Shown in pieces: positions 35,393 to 44,441 of a stretch of DNA of 64,000 nt. The notes beneath the pieces are model-generated. The model saw only the letters and a list, made by a program, of their open reading frames with translations. It ran no database searches and had not been told where the DNA came from. Source of the DNA: Clostridia bacterium. Its GTDB lineage: Bacteria; Bacillota; Clostridia; Christensenellales; CAG-138. The position numbers were made by a program, and so were the translations under genes. Positions within the stretch are counted from its first letter, which is position 1. Each line of letters begins with the position of its first letter. The DNA lies in the NCBI GenBank assembly GCA_017509785.1, contig JAFWOT010000012.1, forward strand, positions 319,476-383,475. Reading direction: 5' to 3'.

Positions 35393-36070
35393 TCAAACCG
35401 CGAGAAGCGGAGAGTTGAGGGAAAGGACCTTGGTCCTCTCAAGGTGGGTGCGGAGTATCGCACATGCATACTCAACGTCCTTATTGCGGCATGCTTCGAT
35501 GAGGTTCCTGTGCTCCACTACGTTCTGGGCATAAGCCTCGGAAGGCGTATAGTAGGGACGGATGTACCTGTCCACATTGGCGTGGAGCTGCTCGATCAGC
35601 TGAAGGATGTAGGGGTTGCCCGCGGCCTCATAGAGGGCGAAATGGAACTGGAGGTTGAGATCCTCAAGCTTGTTGGGATCGTTCTCCTCGGCGGACTGGG
35701 CAAGGAAACCCTCCGCCTTTTCGATGCACTCGTCCGTCATGCGGGGAACTGCCGCGCGGATGACGCCGAGCTCAAGAATGATGCGGGTGTCCATCGCGTT
35801 CTCGAGCTCTTCCTTGGAGAGCTTCGTTACGACGGCGCCGCGGTTGGGATAGATGCGGACAAGGCCCTGAGCGTCAAGCTGACGGAAAGCTTCCCTTACG
35901 GGGATATGACTGACGGAAAGCTGTGCCGAAATTTCATCCTGACGAAGGGGCATTCCTCCGGGCAGGACCCCGCGGATGATCGCGGTGCGGATTACCTGGA
36001 AGACCCAATCCCTTGCTGCCATTGATTTCTGGTGCATTTCTTCTGCGATGTCTTTAAGCTGTGTACTCAT
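35393..36070 (-). CDS. GntR-family (FadR/FCD-type) transcriptional regulator
   Basis: 225 residues from ATG 36070, which has GTGAGGA upstream. A winged helix (about 15-75; PLRQDEISAQLSVSHIPVREAF) and an FCD ligand-binding domain (about 85-215) carry the usual metal/ligand residues (H in FHFALYEAAGNP, H in VVEHRNLIEACR). It is divergent from a cdsB-like gene and probably controls it or itself. A TTGTC-N5-GACAA palindrome sits on its own -35 region. Confidence 0.9.
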   Translation of the reverse strand: MSTQLKDIAEEMHQKSMAARDWVFQVIRTAIIRGVLPGGMPLRQDEISAQLSVSHIPVREAFRQLDAQGLVRIYPNRGAVVTKLSKEELENAMDTRIILELGVIRAAVPRMTDECIEKAEGFLAQSAEENDPNKLEDLNLQFHFALYEAAGNPYILQLIEQLHANVDRYIRPYYTPSEAYAQNVVEHRNLIEACRNKDVEYACAILRTHLERTKVLSLNSPLLAV

Positions 36071-36131
36071 AAATTCCTCACTTCCGATAGAATTTCGGGC
36101 TTTGCTTTCTTGTTGCCCATATATGAGATAT

Positions 36132-36168
36132 ATTATACAGCATGTTAAGCCGCTTGTCAATACGACAA
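36132..36168 (-). promoter_or_regulatory. Promoter of the GntR gene with overlapping operator-like palindrome
   Basis: Minus strand: perfect -35 TTGACA (36160-36155), 17-bp spacer, perfect -10 TATAAT (36137-36132). TTGTC-N5-GACAA (36154-36168) covers the -35 box, a position expected for auto-repression. Confidence 0.85.
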
Positions 36169-36263
36169 ATTAAGAAATTTTCTCTCAAGCCGAATATTTT
36201 TTTATCCGGGTTTCATTTATCGGAATTCATTTGCAAACCGTTGCCCCGGGAGCTCATTCCGGG

Positions 36264-36292
36264 TTGAAATAAGCGGAAAAATGGATTATAAT
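36264..36292 (+). promoter_or_regulatory. Promoter of the cdsB-like/folD/GNAT operon
   Basis: -35 TTGAAA (36264-36269), 17-bp spacer, perfect -10 TATAAT (36287-36292); ~23-base leader to ATG 36322, which is preceded by GGGAGGG. Confidence 0.86.
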
Positions 36293-36321
36293 TGTGATGA
36301 ATAATTTTGGGAGGGTCGTCC

Positions 36322-37614
36322 ATGCTTTCCACCGATTCGAGATACAAGGCTTATATCGATATTCTTAAGGAGGAGCTCGTCCCCGCAATGGGCTGCACAG
36401 AGCCCATCGCCATCGCGTTCGCGGCTGCAAAGGCGCGTTCCGTCCTCGGCTCAATGCCGGACAGGGTCGAGATCTCCGTCAGCGGCAACATTATCAAGAA
36501 CGTCAAATCCGTTATTGTGCCGAACACGGGCGGGCTGAAGGGCATAGAAGCCGCCGCCGCGGCGGGAATAACCGTCGGCGAGAGCGACAAGGTGCTCGAG
36601 GTCCTCGCGAACGTCTCCGAGGCGGACAAGCCCAAGATAAAGGAATTTATGAAGAGCGTTCCCATAATCGTGCGGCCGTCCTCCGCCGTGGAAGTCATAT
36701 TCGATATCGATATAACACTCCACGCGGGGAGCGATTTCGCAAGGCTGCGAATCAAGGATTATCACACGAACGTCGTTCTCATTCAGAGGAACGGAGAAAC
36801 GCTTTTCGAGTCTCCCGAGATAGAGCTTTCGAGCCAGGGTCTTACGGACCGCGGCCTCCTCACAATAAAGGATATAGTCGATTTTGCCGACACGGTCGAG
36901 CTTGACGACGTTCGGGACGTCCTCGAAAGGCAGATCGAGTACAACACCGCGATAGCGAACGAAGGCATACGCGGGCGCTGGGGAGCGAACGTCGGCAGGG
37001 TACTGCTTGACGTTTACGGCTACGACGTGAAGATCAGGGCGAAGGCCATGGCCGCCGCGGGCTCCGACGCGAGGATGAGCGGCTGTGAGATGCCCGTCAT
37101 TATCGTCTCCGGATCCGGGAATCAGGGCATGGCGGCGTCGCTTCCCGTCATAGTCTACGCAAGGGAGTACGACGTCGGTGAGGATAAGCTCCTTCGAGCG
37201 CTCTGCGTCTCAAACCTCGTCACCATCCATCAGAAGACGTGGATCGGCCGCCTTTCCGCTTTCTGCGGGGCGGTGAACGCGGGCTGCGGCTCCGGCGCGG
37301 GTATCGCTTATCTGCTGGGCGGCGGGTACGATATAGTGGCTCATACGCTCGTAAACGCGCTTGCGATCGTCAGCGGTATAGTATGCGACGGCGCAAAGCC
37401 GAGCTGTGCGGCTAAGATCGCCTCCGCTGTCGACGCCGGGATCCTCGGCTACCAGATGTACGTCCGCGGGATGGAATTCCAGGGTGGAGACGGAATAATC
37501 TCGACGGGAGTCGAAGCCACGATAGCGAACGTGGGACGCCTCGGAAAGGACGGCATGCGCGAGACCGACCGCGAGATCCTGAAGATCATGCTCCAGAACG
37601 GAAACAGCAATTAA
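36322..37614 (+). CDS. L-cysteine desulfidase / UPF0597 serine-dehydratase-alpha-like Fe-S lyase
   Basis: 430 residues. Cysteines for a [4Fe-4S] cluster occur in AMGCTEPIAIAFA (near 25), NAGCGSGAGIAYLLGG (near 317) and GIVCDGAKPSCAAKIASAVDAG (near 354). The family is related to the alpha subunit of iron-sulfur L-serine dehydratase. Characterised members degrade L-cysteine to pyruvate, ammonia and sulfide. It is first in an operon with folD and two acetyltransferases. Cysteine desulfidase and serine or other amino-acid lyase activity cannot be told apart here. Confidence 0.88.
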   Translation: MLSTDSRYKAYIDILKEELVPAMGCTEPIAIAFAAAKARSVLGSMPDRVEISVSGNIIKNVKSVIVPNTGGLKGIEAAAAAGITVGESDKVLEVLANVSEADKPKIKEFMKSVPIIVRPSSAVEVIFDIDITLHAGSDFARLRIKDYHTNVVLIQRNGETLFESPEIELSSQGLTDRGLLTIKDIVDFADTVELDDVRDVLERQIEYNTAIANEGIRGRWGANVGRVLLDVYGYDVKIRAKAMAAAGSDARMSGCEMPVIIVSGSGNQGMAASLPVIVYAREYDVGEDKLLRALCVSNLVTIHQKTWIGRLSAFCGAVNAGCGSGAGIAYLLGGGYDIVAHTLVNALAIVSGIVCDGAKPSCAAKIASAVDAGILGYQMYVRGMEFQGGDGIISTGVEATIANVGRLGKDGMRETDREILKIMLQNGNSN

Positions 37615-37624
37615 GAGGTGTAAA

Positions 37625-38482
37625 ATGGCACTGTTATTGAAGGGAAGCGAGGTCGCTTCCGCCATAAACGAGAGGACCGCGGCGGCAGTCGCGGAATTGA
37701 AACAGAAGGGCGTTACCCCTACGCTCTGCATACTGCGCGTCGGCGAAAGGCCGGACGATCTTTCCTATGAGCGCGGGGCGTTAAAGCGCGCGGACGCTGT
37801 CGGCGTGAACGTCGTGAAGAAGCTCTTCTCCGAGAATGTCACCGAGGAGGAGCTGATCGCCGCCGTAAACGAGATAAACGCCGACCCCTCCATACACGGA
37901 GTGCTCATGTTCAGGCCCCTTCCCCGCCATATCAACGAGAGCCGTGTGTGCAACGCATTGGCTCCCGAGAAGGACGTGGACGGCATTACGGAAATGAGCA
38001 TGGCGGGCGTATATGCGCAGAAGCCCCTTGGCTACGCTCCCTGCACGGCGCAGGCGGTGACGGAAACGATCGACCATTACGGCATAGACCTGACCGGGAA
38101 GAACGTCACCGTCATCGGCCGCAGTCTCGTTATAGGTAAACCCGTCACAATGATGCTCATAAAAAAGAACGCGACCGTGACCGTCTGCCACACGAGGACG
38201 CGCGACACGGCCGCCGAATGCCGCCGCGCGGACGTGATAGTTGCCGCCGTGGGCTCCGCCGGGATGGTGAAGAGCGATTTCGTCCGCGATGGGCAGATCG
38301 TTATCGACGTCGGGATCAATTGGAGCGAGGAAAAGGGCAAGATAGTGGGCGACGTGGAATTCGACGAGGTCGAGCCCGTCGTTTGCGCGATCACTCCAGT
38401 GCCCGGCGGCGTCGGCGCGGTCACGACGAGCGTGCTCATGAGCCACGTTGCGGAGGCCGCCCGGAAAGCCTGCGCCGAATGA
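37625..38482 (+). CDS. folD: FolD-like methylene-THF dehydrogenase lacking cyclohydrolase residues
   Basis: 285 residues. The NAD(P) motif GRSLVIGKPVTMMLI (near 164), EKDVDG (near 117) and ITPVPGGVGAVTTSVL (near 256) mark FolD. However, the Y-x-x-x-K motif that carries the cyclohydrolase lysine (K54 in E. coli) reads Y-E-R-G-A here, with alanine at residue 52. The usual VQLPLP reads MFRPLP, so the conserved glutamine is lost as well. The enzyme is therefore probably a dehydrogenase only, with cyclohydrolysis provided by the stand-alone protein at 39562-40194. The start lies 10 bases after the cdsB-like gene, with AAGAGG upstream. Confidence 0.9.
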   Translation: MALLLKGSEVASAINERTAAAVAELKQKGVTPTLCILRVGERPDDLSYERGALKRADAVGVNVVKKLFSENVTEEELIAAVNEINADPSIHGVLMFRPLPRHINESRVCNALAPEKDVDGITEMSMAGVYAQKPLGYAPCTAQAVTETIDHYGIDLTGKNVTVIGRSLVIGKPVTMMLIKKNATVTVCHTRTRDTAAECRRADVIVAAVGSAGMVKSDFVRDGQIVIDVGINWSEEKGKIVGDVEFDEVEPVVCAITPVPGGVGAVTTSVLMSHVAEAARKACAE

Positions 38483-39003
38483 TATCGCTCGTTCCGATGT
38501 CAAGGGAGCTCTTCCACGAGCTGAACAGGGGATTCGAGTACGACCCGATGCTCTTTGCCGATATGGAGCTGTTTGAGCGGGCAAAGCGGCAGACCTACGA
38601 CCCCGCTGTGACGGACAATCGCTTCGACGACCGAATGAAACGCGCGGGCACCATCACATTCGCCGTAATGCTCGAAGGCTCCGTGATAGGCGAGGTGCTT
38701 CTGAAGCGGATCGACCGCGAAAACCGCGCCTGCGAGCTCGGGATACATCTCATTAACGATTCGGTGAAGGGCAATGGGCACGGGACCGAGGCCGAAAGGC
38801 TCGCAATATCATACGCTTTTAACGAGCTCGGACTTGAAACGGTGTTCGCCGATTCCATAATAAAGAACGTGAGAAGTCAGCATATACTCGAAAAACTCGG
38901 TTTCGAATTCCTGCGGGAGGATGACGGCTTTCGGTATTATAAGCTTGATAGAGTGAGGTTCAATGATAAACAGGTACACATTGATCAAGGCGAAAAGCTT
39001 TGA
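38479..39003 (+). CDS. GNAT acetyltransferase (RimJ/RimL-like)
   Basis: 174 residues. The start ATG overlaps the folD stop (ATGA), so it is translationally coupled. ACELGIHLINDSVKGNGHGTEAERL holds the acetyl-CoA-binding loop, and VFADSIIKNVRSQHILEKLGF is the typical RimJ/L C-terminal block. The acceptor is not known. Confidence 0.85.
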   Translation: MISLVPMSRELFHELNRGFEYDPMLFADMELFERAKRQTYDPAVTDNRFDDRMKRAGTITFAVMLEGSVIGEVLLKRIDRENRACELGIHLINDSVKGNGHGTEAERLAISYAFNELGLETVFADSIIKNVRSQHILEKLGFEFLREDDGFRYYKLDRVRFNDKQVHIDQGEKL

Positions 39004-39496
39004 CGAGATCGACAGAAGAGCTCTTATGGACGTCTACTCCGAGAGCAATCTTGAAAACACCGGGCATTTCTTCCCCGATATGGAGGATAGGACCGAGGCG
39101 GTCAAAATGGTCGAGGAGGGCTTCCTCGGCTTCCTTGAGAACGAATTCTTCAAGGATGAAGGAAACCTGTATTGGATGCTCGAAAAGGACGGCAAATGGC
39201 TTGCCGCGCTCCGCACCACAGAGCTTGAAGGACGCACGTTTTACATCGAGGCGCTTGAAACTCACCCCCGCTTTCGGAAGCAGGGTTATGCTTCAAGGCT
39301 GATAGAAGGAATGATCGAGGACCTAAAAAGGGGCGGCGATTTCCGTCTCCGCTCATGCGTGGATAAGCAAAACACGCCGTCTGTCGCGGCGCATCTCCAC
39401 TGCGGGTTCAGTATTGCCGACGACGTCGGTCGGGATCTCCTGACCGGTGAAAGCAGTGAATGGGAGTACAGCTTCGAATACGTTTGGAGAGAATGA
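38963..39496 (+). CDS. GNAT-family N-acetyltransferase
   Basis: 177 residues. FYIEALETHPRFRKQGYASRLIEG near residue 93 is motif A, with the acetyl-CoA loop R-x-x-G-Y-A, and VAAHLHCGFSI is motif B. It overlaps the previous GNAT gene by 41 bases in another frame. Substrate unknown. Confidence 0.85.
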   Translation: MINRYTLIKAKSFDEIDRRALMDVYSESNLENTGHFFPDMEDRTEAVKMVEEGFLGFLENEFFKDEGNLYWMLEKDGKWLAALRTTELEGRTFYIEALETHPRFRKQGYASRLIEGMIEDLKRGGDFRLRSCVDKQNTPSVAAHLHCGFSIADDVGRDLLTGESSEWEYSFEYVWRE

Positions 39497-39517
39497 TACC
39501 GCTGTTTTGATAAAGCA

Positions 39518-39549
39518 AACCGCCGCGCCCATTTCGGGAACGGCGGTTT
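39518..39549. terminator. Bidirectional terminator between the folD operon and the hut operon
   Basis: AACCGCCG (39518-39525) pairs with CGGCGGTT (39541-39548), with T on the right and A on the left side. Confidence 0.85.
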
Positions 39550-39561
39550 TCATATGAGTTA

Positions 39562-40194
39562 TCAGCCCCTGATGTCCTTCCAGACGGTCTCGAGAACGGT
39601 CTCGGAGAGCTCGTTGGCCCTATCCATGAGCTTCTTGCCTTCCTCGGCAAAGAAAGCGGCCTTCTCCTCGTCCTTTACGCCGCCGAGGTTGATCTGCACG
39701 TTCATCCACGCGCCGTGTGCGCAGGTGTGGAGGTTATGCACGCCCACGCCGAGATCGCTCGCGCAGTTAGTATTGTAGTGGCCGGGAAGCGTCGCCGCAA
39801 GCTCAAGCGCGGCCGCGGCAAGCTTAAGCGTCTCAAAAGGCACTTCGGTCGCAACGAGGGTCGCGTCGGCGATCGCCTTGCGGCGGACGGCCTTCTCGTC
39901 ATCGGTGGCCTTCGGCAATTTGAAAGCGGATGCTACGAGATTGTAAGCGTCCGTGTCCTTATCGACCTGGAGGGTCAGCGCACGATAAATGGGCATACCC
40001 TCGTCGATGACCTTCTGCGCAACGGGCCACGCCTCTTCATAGCGGGCCTTGCTCGTGGTCTGCCCCGCTACCATGGTAACAAGAGCTGTACCCTGTGCGC
40101 CACAAAGCGCCGCAGCGCTGCCGCCGCCGGGAGCGGGCGCGTCGGAAGCAACGACGTCGAGATAATCGGTAACGGTCATTTCGATGAGTTTCAT
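39562..40194 (-). CDS. fchA: Formimino-THF cyclodeaminase / methenyl-THF cyclohydrolase family protein
   Basis: 210 residues, all-helical FTCD_C-type fold. APAPGGGSAAALCGAQGTALVTMV near residue 20 is the family signature, and KDTDAYN and PGHYNTNCASDLGVGVHNL follow. Members either release ammonia from 5-formimino-THF or hydrolyse methenyl-THF. As the last gene of a histidine-degradation operon it most likely acts as the cyclodeaminase, and it may also supply the cyclohydrolase activity missing from FolD. It overlaps hutI by four bases. Confidence 0.9.
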   Translation of the reverse strand: MKLIEMTVTDYLDVVASDAPAPGGGSAAALCGAQGTALVTMVAGQTTSKARYEEAWPVAQKVIDEGMPIYRALTLQVDKDTDAYNLVASAFKLPKATDDEKAVRRKAIADATLVATEVPFETLKLAAAALELAATLPGHYNTNCASDLGVGVHNLHTCAHGAWMNVQINLGGVKDEEKAAFFAEEGKKLMDRANELSETVLETVWKDIRG

Positions 40195-41420
40195 TTTATT
40201 ATTTCTCCTTTAACAATAACTGTTTTTGCTTTGTTCGTGCCCATTCGGTAAACGAGATAGTCGATATCCTCCGCAGCCCAGATGACGAGATCGGCCTGCT
40301 TGCCGGGCTCGACGGTGCCGAGCGAATCTCCCCTCCCTATCGCGCAGGCGGCGTTGATCGTGACTGCGGAGAGGACCTCCTCGGGGGTCATGCGGTATTT
40401 GAGATACCCGAGATTCATGCAGAGCTGAAGATCGTTCGAGGGGCAGGAGCCGGGGTTAAAATCCGTGCAGACCGCGACGGGAACGCCGGCCTCGATCATC
40501 CTCCTCGCGGGGGCGAACTCCTTATTGAGATAGAGCGAGGTGCCGGGAAGCAGGCAGGCGATCGTGCCGCCCTTTGCCATGGAGGAGATACCCTCCTCAT
40601 CGATGGCGATAAGATGCTCTGCGCTGACTGCGCCGATCTCGCCCGCGAGCTTCGAGCCGCCGATGGCGTCTATCTCGTCGGCGTGTATCTTCACCTTAAA
40701 GCCGTAGGCCTGACCGTAGGTGAGCATCTTTCTTGACTGCTCGACGTCAAAAACGCCCGTCTCGCAGAACACGTCGACGAATTCGCAGAGCTCCTCGTCG
40801 GCGACCTTAGGGAGTATCTTAGTGCAGACGTATTCGATATAGCCGTCGGGATCGCCCTTATACTCCGGGGGAACGGCGTGCGCCGCCATGAACGTGGGCA
40901 CAACGTTGAAGCCGCCCTCCTCCTTCAGCCTGCGGATGACGCGGAGCTGCTTCAATTCGTTTTGCTCATCGAGCCCGTAGCCGGATTTGGCCTCCACGGT
41001 CGTGATACCATGATCACGCATCTCCGACAGGGCACTCACGGCGCGGTCGTAAAGCTCATCCTCGGAGGCGTTCCTCGTTGCGACGAGGGTGTTTAAGATC
41101 CCGCCTCCCGCCTGAAGGATCTCAAGATAGCTCGCGCCGCGGAGCTTTAACGGGACCTCGTGCTGACGCCAGCCGCCGAATATGAGGTGCGTATGCGCGT
41201 CTATAAGGCCCGCGGTCACGAGCCGCCCGCCGGCGTCGATGACGTTATCGCAATCGGGGGCGGAGGCGTTATCGTAAACGCCCTGTATCGTATCCCCGTT
41301 GAGGAGTACGGCGCAGCCGCGCCTGATCTCAACGCCCTCATGCTGAGCCGGGCCGCGAAGGGGTTCGTTACCCTTCGCGGTCGCGAGCATTCCTATATTT
41401 TTAATAAGGAGCATAGCCAT
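40191..41420 (-). CDS. hutI: Imidazolonepropionase
   Basis: 409 residues, amidohydrolase fold. DAHTHLIFGGWRQHE (near 75) gives two metal histidines and the substrate arginine. VEAKSGYGL, KIHADEIDAIGGSKLA and the C-terminal aspartate in VAVCTDFNPGSCPS complete the site. It hydrolyses imidazolone-propionate to formiminoglutamate, the substrate of FtcD encoded just upstream. Start and ftcD stop share one base. Confidence 0.95.
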   Translation of the reverse strand: MAMLLIKNIGMLATAKGNEPLRGPAQHEGVEIRRGCAVLLNGDTIQGVYDNASAPDCDNVIDAGGRLVTAGLIDAHTHLIFGGWRQHEVPLKLRGASYLEILQAGGGILNTLVATRNASEDELYDRAVSALSEMRDHGITTVEAKSGYGLDEQNELKQLRVIRRLKEEGGFNVVPTFMAAHAVPPEYKGDPDGYIEYVCTKILPKVADEELCEFVDVFCETGVFDVEQSRKMLTYGQAYGFKVKIHADEIDAIGGSKLAGEIGAVSAEHLIAIDEEGISSMAKGGTIACLLPGTSLYLNKEFAPARRMIEAGVPVAVCTDFNPGSCPSNDLQLCMNLGYLKYRMTPEEVLSAVTINAACAIGRGDSLGTVEPGKQADLVIWAAEDIDYLVYRMGTNKAKTVIVKGEIIK

Positions 41421-42346
41421 CAGAGCATATAATTCTCGATGACCTGCTTATCGAAGTCGAAGCCCTCGAGCTGGAGATAATACTCGGCGGAATCGATGAG
41501 AGCCTTCATCGGGGTGAGACCGATGATCTCGGTGCCGGTCACCCACACGCCCCAGCGCTTCGCTTCGGCCTTCGTGACCTCGACGACGCGGTAAAGCGGA
41601 GTGCGGTTGAAGTCGGTCATGTTGATGGAGACCTGAGCGTACTTCCTCTCGGGAGTGCCCTTCTCGGGGTCGGCGGGAACTTCGATAAGGAAGCCGTTGG
41701 ACTTGACGCAGTCGAAGCCGCCGTTCTTGCGGCGGATGATCTTGGCGATGGACTTCGCGATATCGACGTTATCGGTGGAAAGATTGATGTTGAACGCGAC
41801 GAGCGGCATACGGCAGCCGACGGCGGTGCAGCCGGCGGTCGGGTGGCAGAACGCGCCGCCGAAGTCGGGGGTCCACATGGGATCCTTGACCTTCTCGGGC
41901 ATGGCCTCGAACTGGCCCTTTCTTATGTCGGCAAGGTTCACGCGGTGGGGCGCGGAAGCGGAATCCTCATAGAGAAAAACGGGGACTCCGGCCTCTTTCC
42001 AGATGCGCTCGCCGAGCTGCTTGGAGTATTCGACGGTCTCCTCCTTCGTGCAGTCCTTCAGGGGGATGAGCGGGCAGACGTCGACCGCGCCCATGCGGGG
42101 ATGCTCGCCCTTATGATGGTTGAGATCGATGAGCTCGGCGGCCTTCTTCGCAAGAGCGACGGCGGCGTTCATAACGCCCTCGGGGCTGCCCATGAAGGTG
42201 ATGACGCTGCGGTTATGGGAAGCGTCGGAGGAATAATCGAGCAGGGTAACGCCGGCGGTGTTCCTGATCTGATCAACGCAGGCCTCGATGACCTCGTGAT
42301 TCCTGCCCTCGGAAATGTTGGGTACGCATTCGATGATCTTTGCCAT
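41420..42346 (-). CDS. ftcD: Glutamate formiminotransferase
   Basis: 308 residues, corresponding to the formiminotransferase domain of the bifunctional animal enzyme without the cyclodeaminase part, which is a separate gene here. CVPNISEGRNHEVIEACVDQI at the N terminus and EHPRMGAVDVCPLIPL near 80 are typical. It moves the formimino group from formiminoglutamate to THF, releasing glutamate. Confidence 0.95.
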   Translation of the reverse strand: MAKIIECVPNISEGRNHEVIEACVDQIRNTAGVTLLDYSSDASHNRSVITFMGSPEGVMNAAVALAKKAAELIDLNHHKGEHPRMGAVDVCPLIPLKDCTKEETVEYSKQLGERIWKEAGVPVFLYEDSASAPHRVNLADIRKGQFEAMPEKVKDPMWTPDFGGAFCHPTAGCTAVGCRMPLVAFNINLSTDNVDIAKSIAKIIRRKNGGFDCVKSNGFLIEVPADPEKGTPERKYAQVSINMTDFNRTPLYRVVEVTKAEAKRWGVWVTGTEIIGLTPMKALIDSAEYYLQLEGFDFDKQVIENYML

Positions 42347-42374
42347 GATGATTCTCCTTATTGATATTGATATT

Positions 42375-44390
42375 TTACATGTCTTCCGTCATTCTTTCGA
42401 TGAGCTTATCGTCCACGAGATACGGGATGGTGATGTGGGCCTCCCCCTCATGCTTCCTGTTGTACTCCATGGAGGTCTCGATGGAATGGGGGTTCCTTGC
42501 CCAGGCGCGGCGCGCGACGCCGCCCATAACGTCCCACATCATAGCGGACTTGATAATGTTATCGATGCGCTCGGAGCCGTCCAGAACGAGGCCGAAGCCG
42601 CCGTTGATGGATTTGCCGATGCCGACGCCGCCGCCGTTATGGAGCGCGCAGAGGCTCATGCCGCGTGCGGCGTTGCCGGCGAAGCACTGCACTGCCATAT
42701 CCGCCATTACGTTGGAGCCGTCCTTGATGTTGGCGGTCTCACGGAAGGGGGAATCGGTGCCGGAAACGTCGTGATGGTCGCGGCCGATCATGACGGGGCC
42801 GATCTTGCCCTCACGCACCATCTCGTTGAAGCGCAGAGCGATCCTCGTCCTGCCCTCGGCGTCCTGATAGAGTATCCTCGCCTGAGTGCCGACGACGAGC
42901 TTGTTCTTCTCGGCGTCGCGGATCCAGTTGTAATTATCGCGATCCTGGAAGCGGCGGTTCGGGTCGATGCAGTCCATGGCGGCATGATCGGTGGCGATGA
43001 GGTCGCTCTCCTTGCCGGAGAGGCAGACCCAGCGGAACGGGCCGTAGCCGTAGTCAAAGAGCATGGGACCCATTATATCCTCTACGTAGGAGGGGAATAT
43101 GAAGCCGTCCTTCTCGTCGACGCCGTTCTTCGAGATCTCCTTGACGCCCGCGTCATAGACGGCCTTCATGAAGGAATTGCCGTAATCGAAGAAATAGGTG
43201 CCCTTCGCCTTCAAAGCGCAGATGGCGTCAAAGTGGCGGCGGAGCGAAGCGTCGACCGCCTTGCGGAACGCGGCGCGGTCGGTGTGCAGGAGCTCCGTCC
43301 TCTGCTCGAAGGTGTAGCCTACGGGGCAGTAGCCGCCGTTATAGACGTTGTGGCAGGAGGTCTGGTCGGAGAGCAGATCGATCTTGAAATCGCGCTTCAC
43401 GGCGGCTTCAAGCAGATCGACGATGTTGCCGTGATAGGCGATGGAGATGGTGGTGCCGTTCGCCCTGTGCTCGTCCGCGAGGCGGAAGACCTCGTCGAGA
43501 TCGTCGGAGATGAGGTTGACCCACCCCTGGTCAAGACGGGTCTCGATGCGGCTGCGGTCGACTTCGGCGAATACGCCGACGGCGTTCGCGATATTGGCGG
43601 CCTTAGGCTGTGCGCCGCTCATGCCGCCGAGACCGGAGGAAACGAATACCCTGCCGGTGAGGTCGCCGCTCTCGGGGATGCCGAGCTCCTTGCGGCCCGC
43701 GCCGAGTATGGTGTTGAAGGTGCCGTGGACTATGCCCTGGGGCCCGATGTACATCCAGCCGCCGGCGGTCATCTGACCGTAGTTGGCGACGCCCATCTCC
43801 TCCGCGATCTCCCAATCCTCGAGATTATCGAACATGCCGACCATCATGGAGTTGGTAAGTATTACGCGGGGGGCTTCGGGCTTCGAGGGGAAGAGCCCGA
43901 CGGGATGGCCGCTCTCGAGTACGAGGGTCTGATGATCGGTCAGCTCCTCAAGATACTTCTTGATGAGGCGGTACTGGAGCCAGTTCTGGCAGGGCTGCCC
44001 CGTCTCGCCGTAGGTGACGAGCTCATAGGGGTAGAGAGCGATCTCGAAATCGAGGTTGTTGTCGATCATGACCTGGAAGGCCTTGCCCTCGATACAGTTG
44101 CCCTTGTATTCGTCGATGGGCTTGCCCCAGATGCGTCCTTCGGGGCGATAGCGGTAGGCGTATATGCGCCCGCGTGTCTTGAGCTCCTCCAGGAATTCGG
44201 GAGCGAGCACCTCATGCAGCTCCTCGGGAACGTAGCGCAGAGCGTTCCTTAACGCAAGCTGAGTCTGCGCCTTCGTGAGGCGGAAGCCCCTGTCGGGAGC
44301 GCGGCGCTTGCCTTCCTCGAACTTCGGGTACTCGGGAAGGGTCGCGTCCAGCTTGATGGTCATAGCACCGGAGATCTTGCTGTTTTCCAT
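42375..44390 (-). CDS. hutU: Urocanate hydratase (long form)
   Basis: 671 residues, about 110 more than the common bacterial HutU (~550-560) and close to the animal UROC1 length. VFVSSGLGGMSGAQPKAANI binds NAD+, and the active region LCALHNGGGVGIGKSINGGFG lies near residue 585. It hydrates urocanate to imidazolone-propionate using tightly bound NAD+. It lies 51 bases after hutH. Confidence 0.95.
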   Translation of the reverse strand: MENSKISGAMTIKLDATLPEYPKFEEGKRRAPDRGFRLTKAQTQLALRNALRYVPEELHEVLAPEFLEELKTRGRIYAYRYRPEGRIWGKPIDEYKGNCIEGKAFQVMIDNNLDFEIALYPYELVTYGETGQPCQNWLQYRLIKKYLEELTDHQTLVLESGHPVGLFPSKPEAPRVILTNSMMVGMFDNLEDWEIAEEMGVANYGQMTAGGWMYIGPQGIVHGTFNTILGAGRKELGIPESGDLTGRVFVSSGLGGMSGAQPKAANIANAVGVFAEVDRSRIETRLDQGWVNLISDDLDEVFRLADEHRANGTTISIAYHGNIVDLLEAAVKRDFKIDLLSDQTSCHNVYNGGYCPVGYTFEQRTELLHTDRAAFRKAVDASLRRHFDAICALKAKGTYFFDYGNSFMKAVYDAGVKEISKNGVDEKDGFIFPSYVEDIMGPMLFDYGYGPFRWVCLSGKESDLIATDHAAMDCIDPNRRFQDRDNYNWIRDAEKNKLVVGTQARILYQDAEGRTRIALRFNEMVREGKIGPVMIGRDHHDVSGTDSPFRETANIKDGSNVMADMAVQCFAGNAARGMSLCALHNGGGVGIGKSINGGFGLVLDGSERIDNIIKSAMMWDVMGGVARRAWARNPHSIETSMEYNRKHEGEAHITIPYLVDDKLIERMTEDM

Positions 44391-44441
44391 AGCTTTGTCC
44401 TTTCTGAAAATATGTCGTGAGGGCGAGCCCTCTTAAACAGA

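Noticed and set aside
42315..44252. 645-codon open frame on the plus strand
   Set aside because: It lies wholly antisense to hutU (and the ftcD start); its composition is a mirror of the real gene, and it has no family motif or ribosome-binding site.
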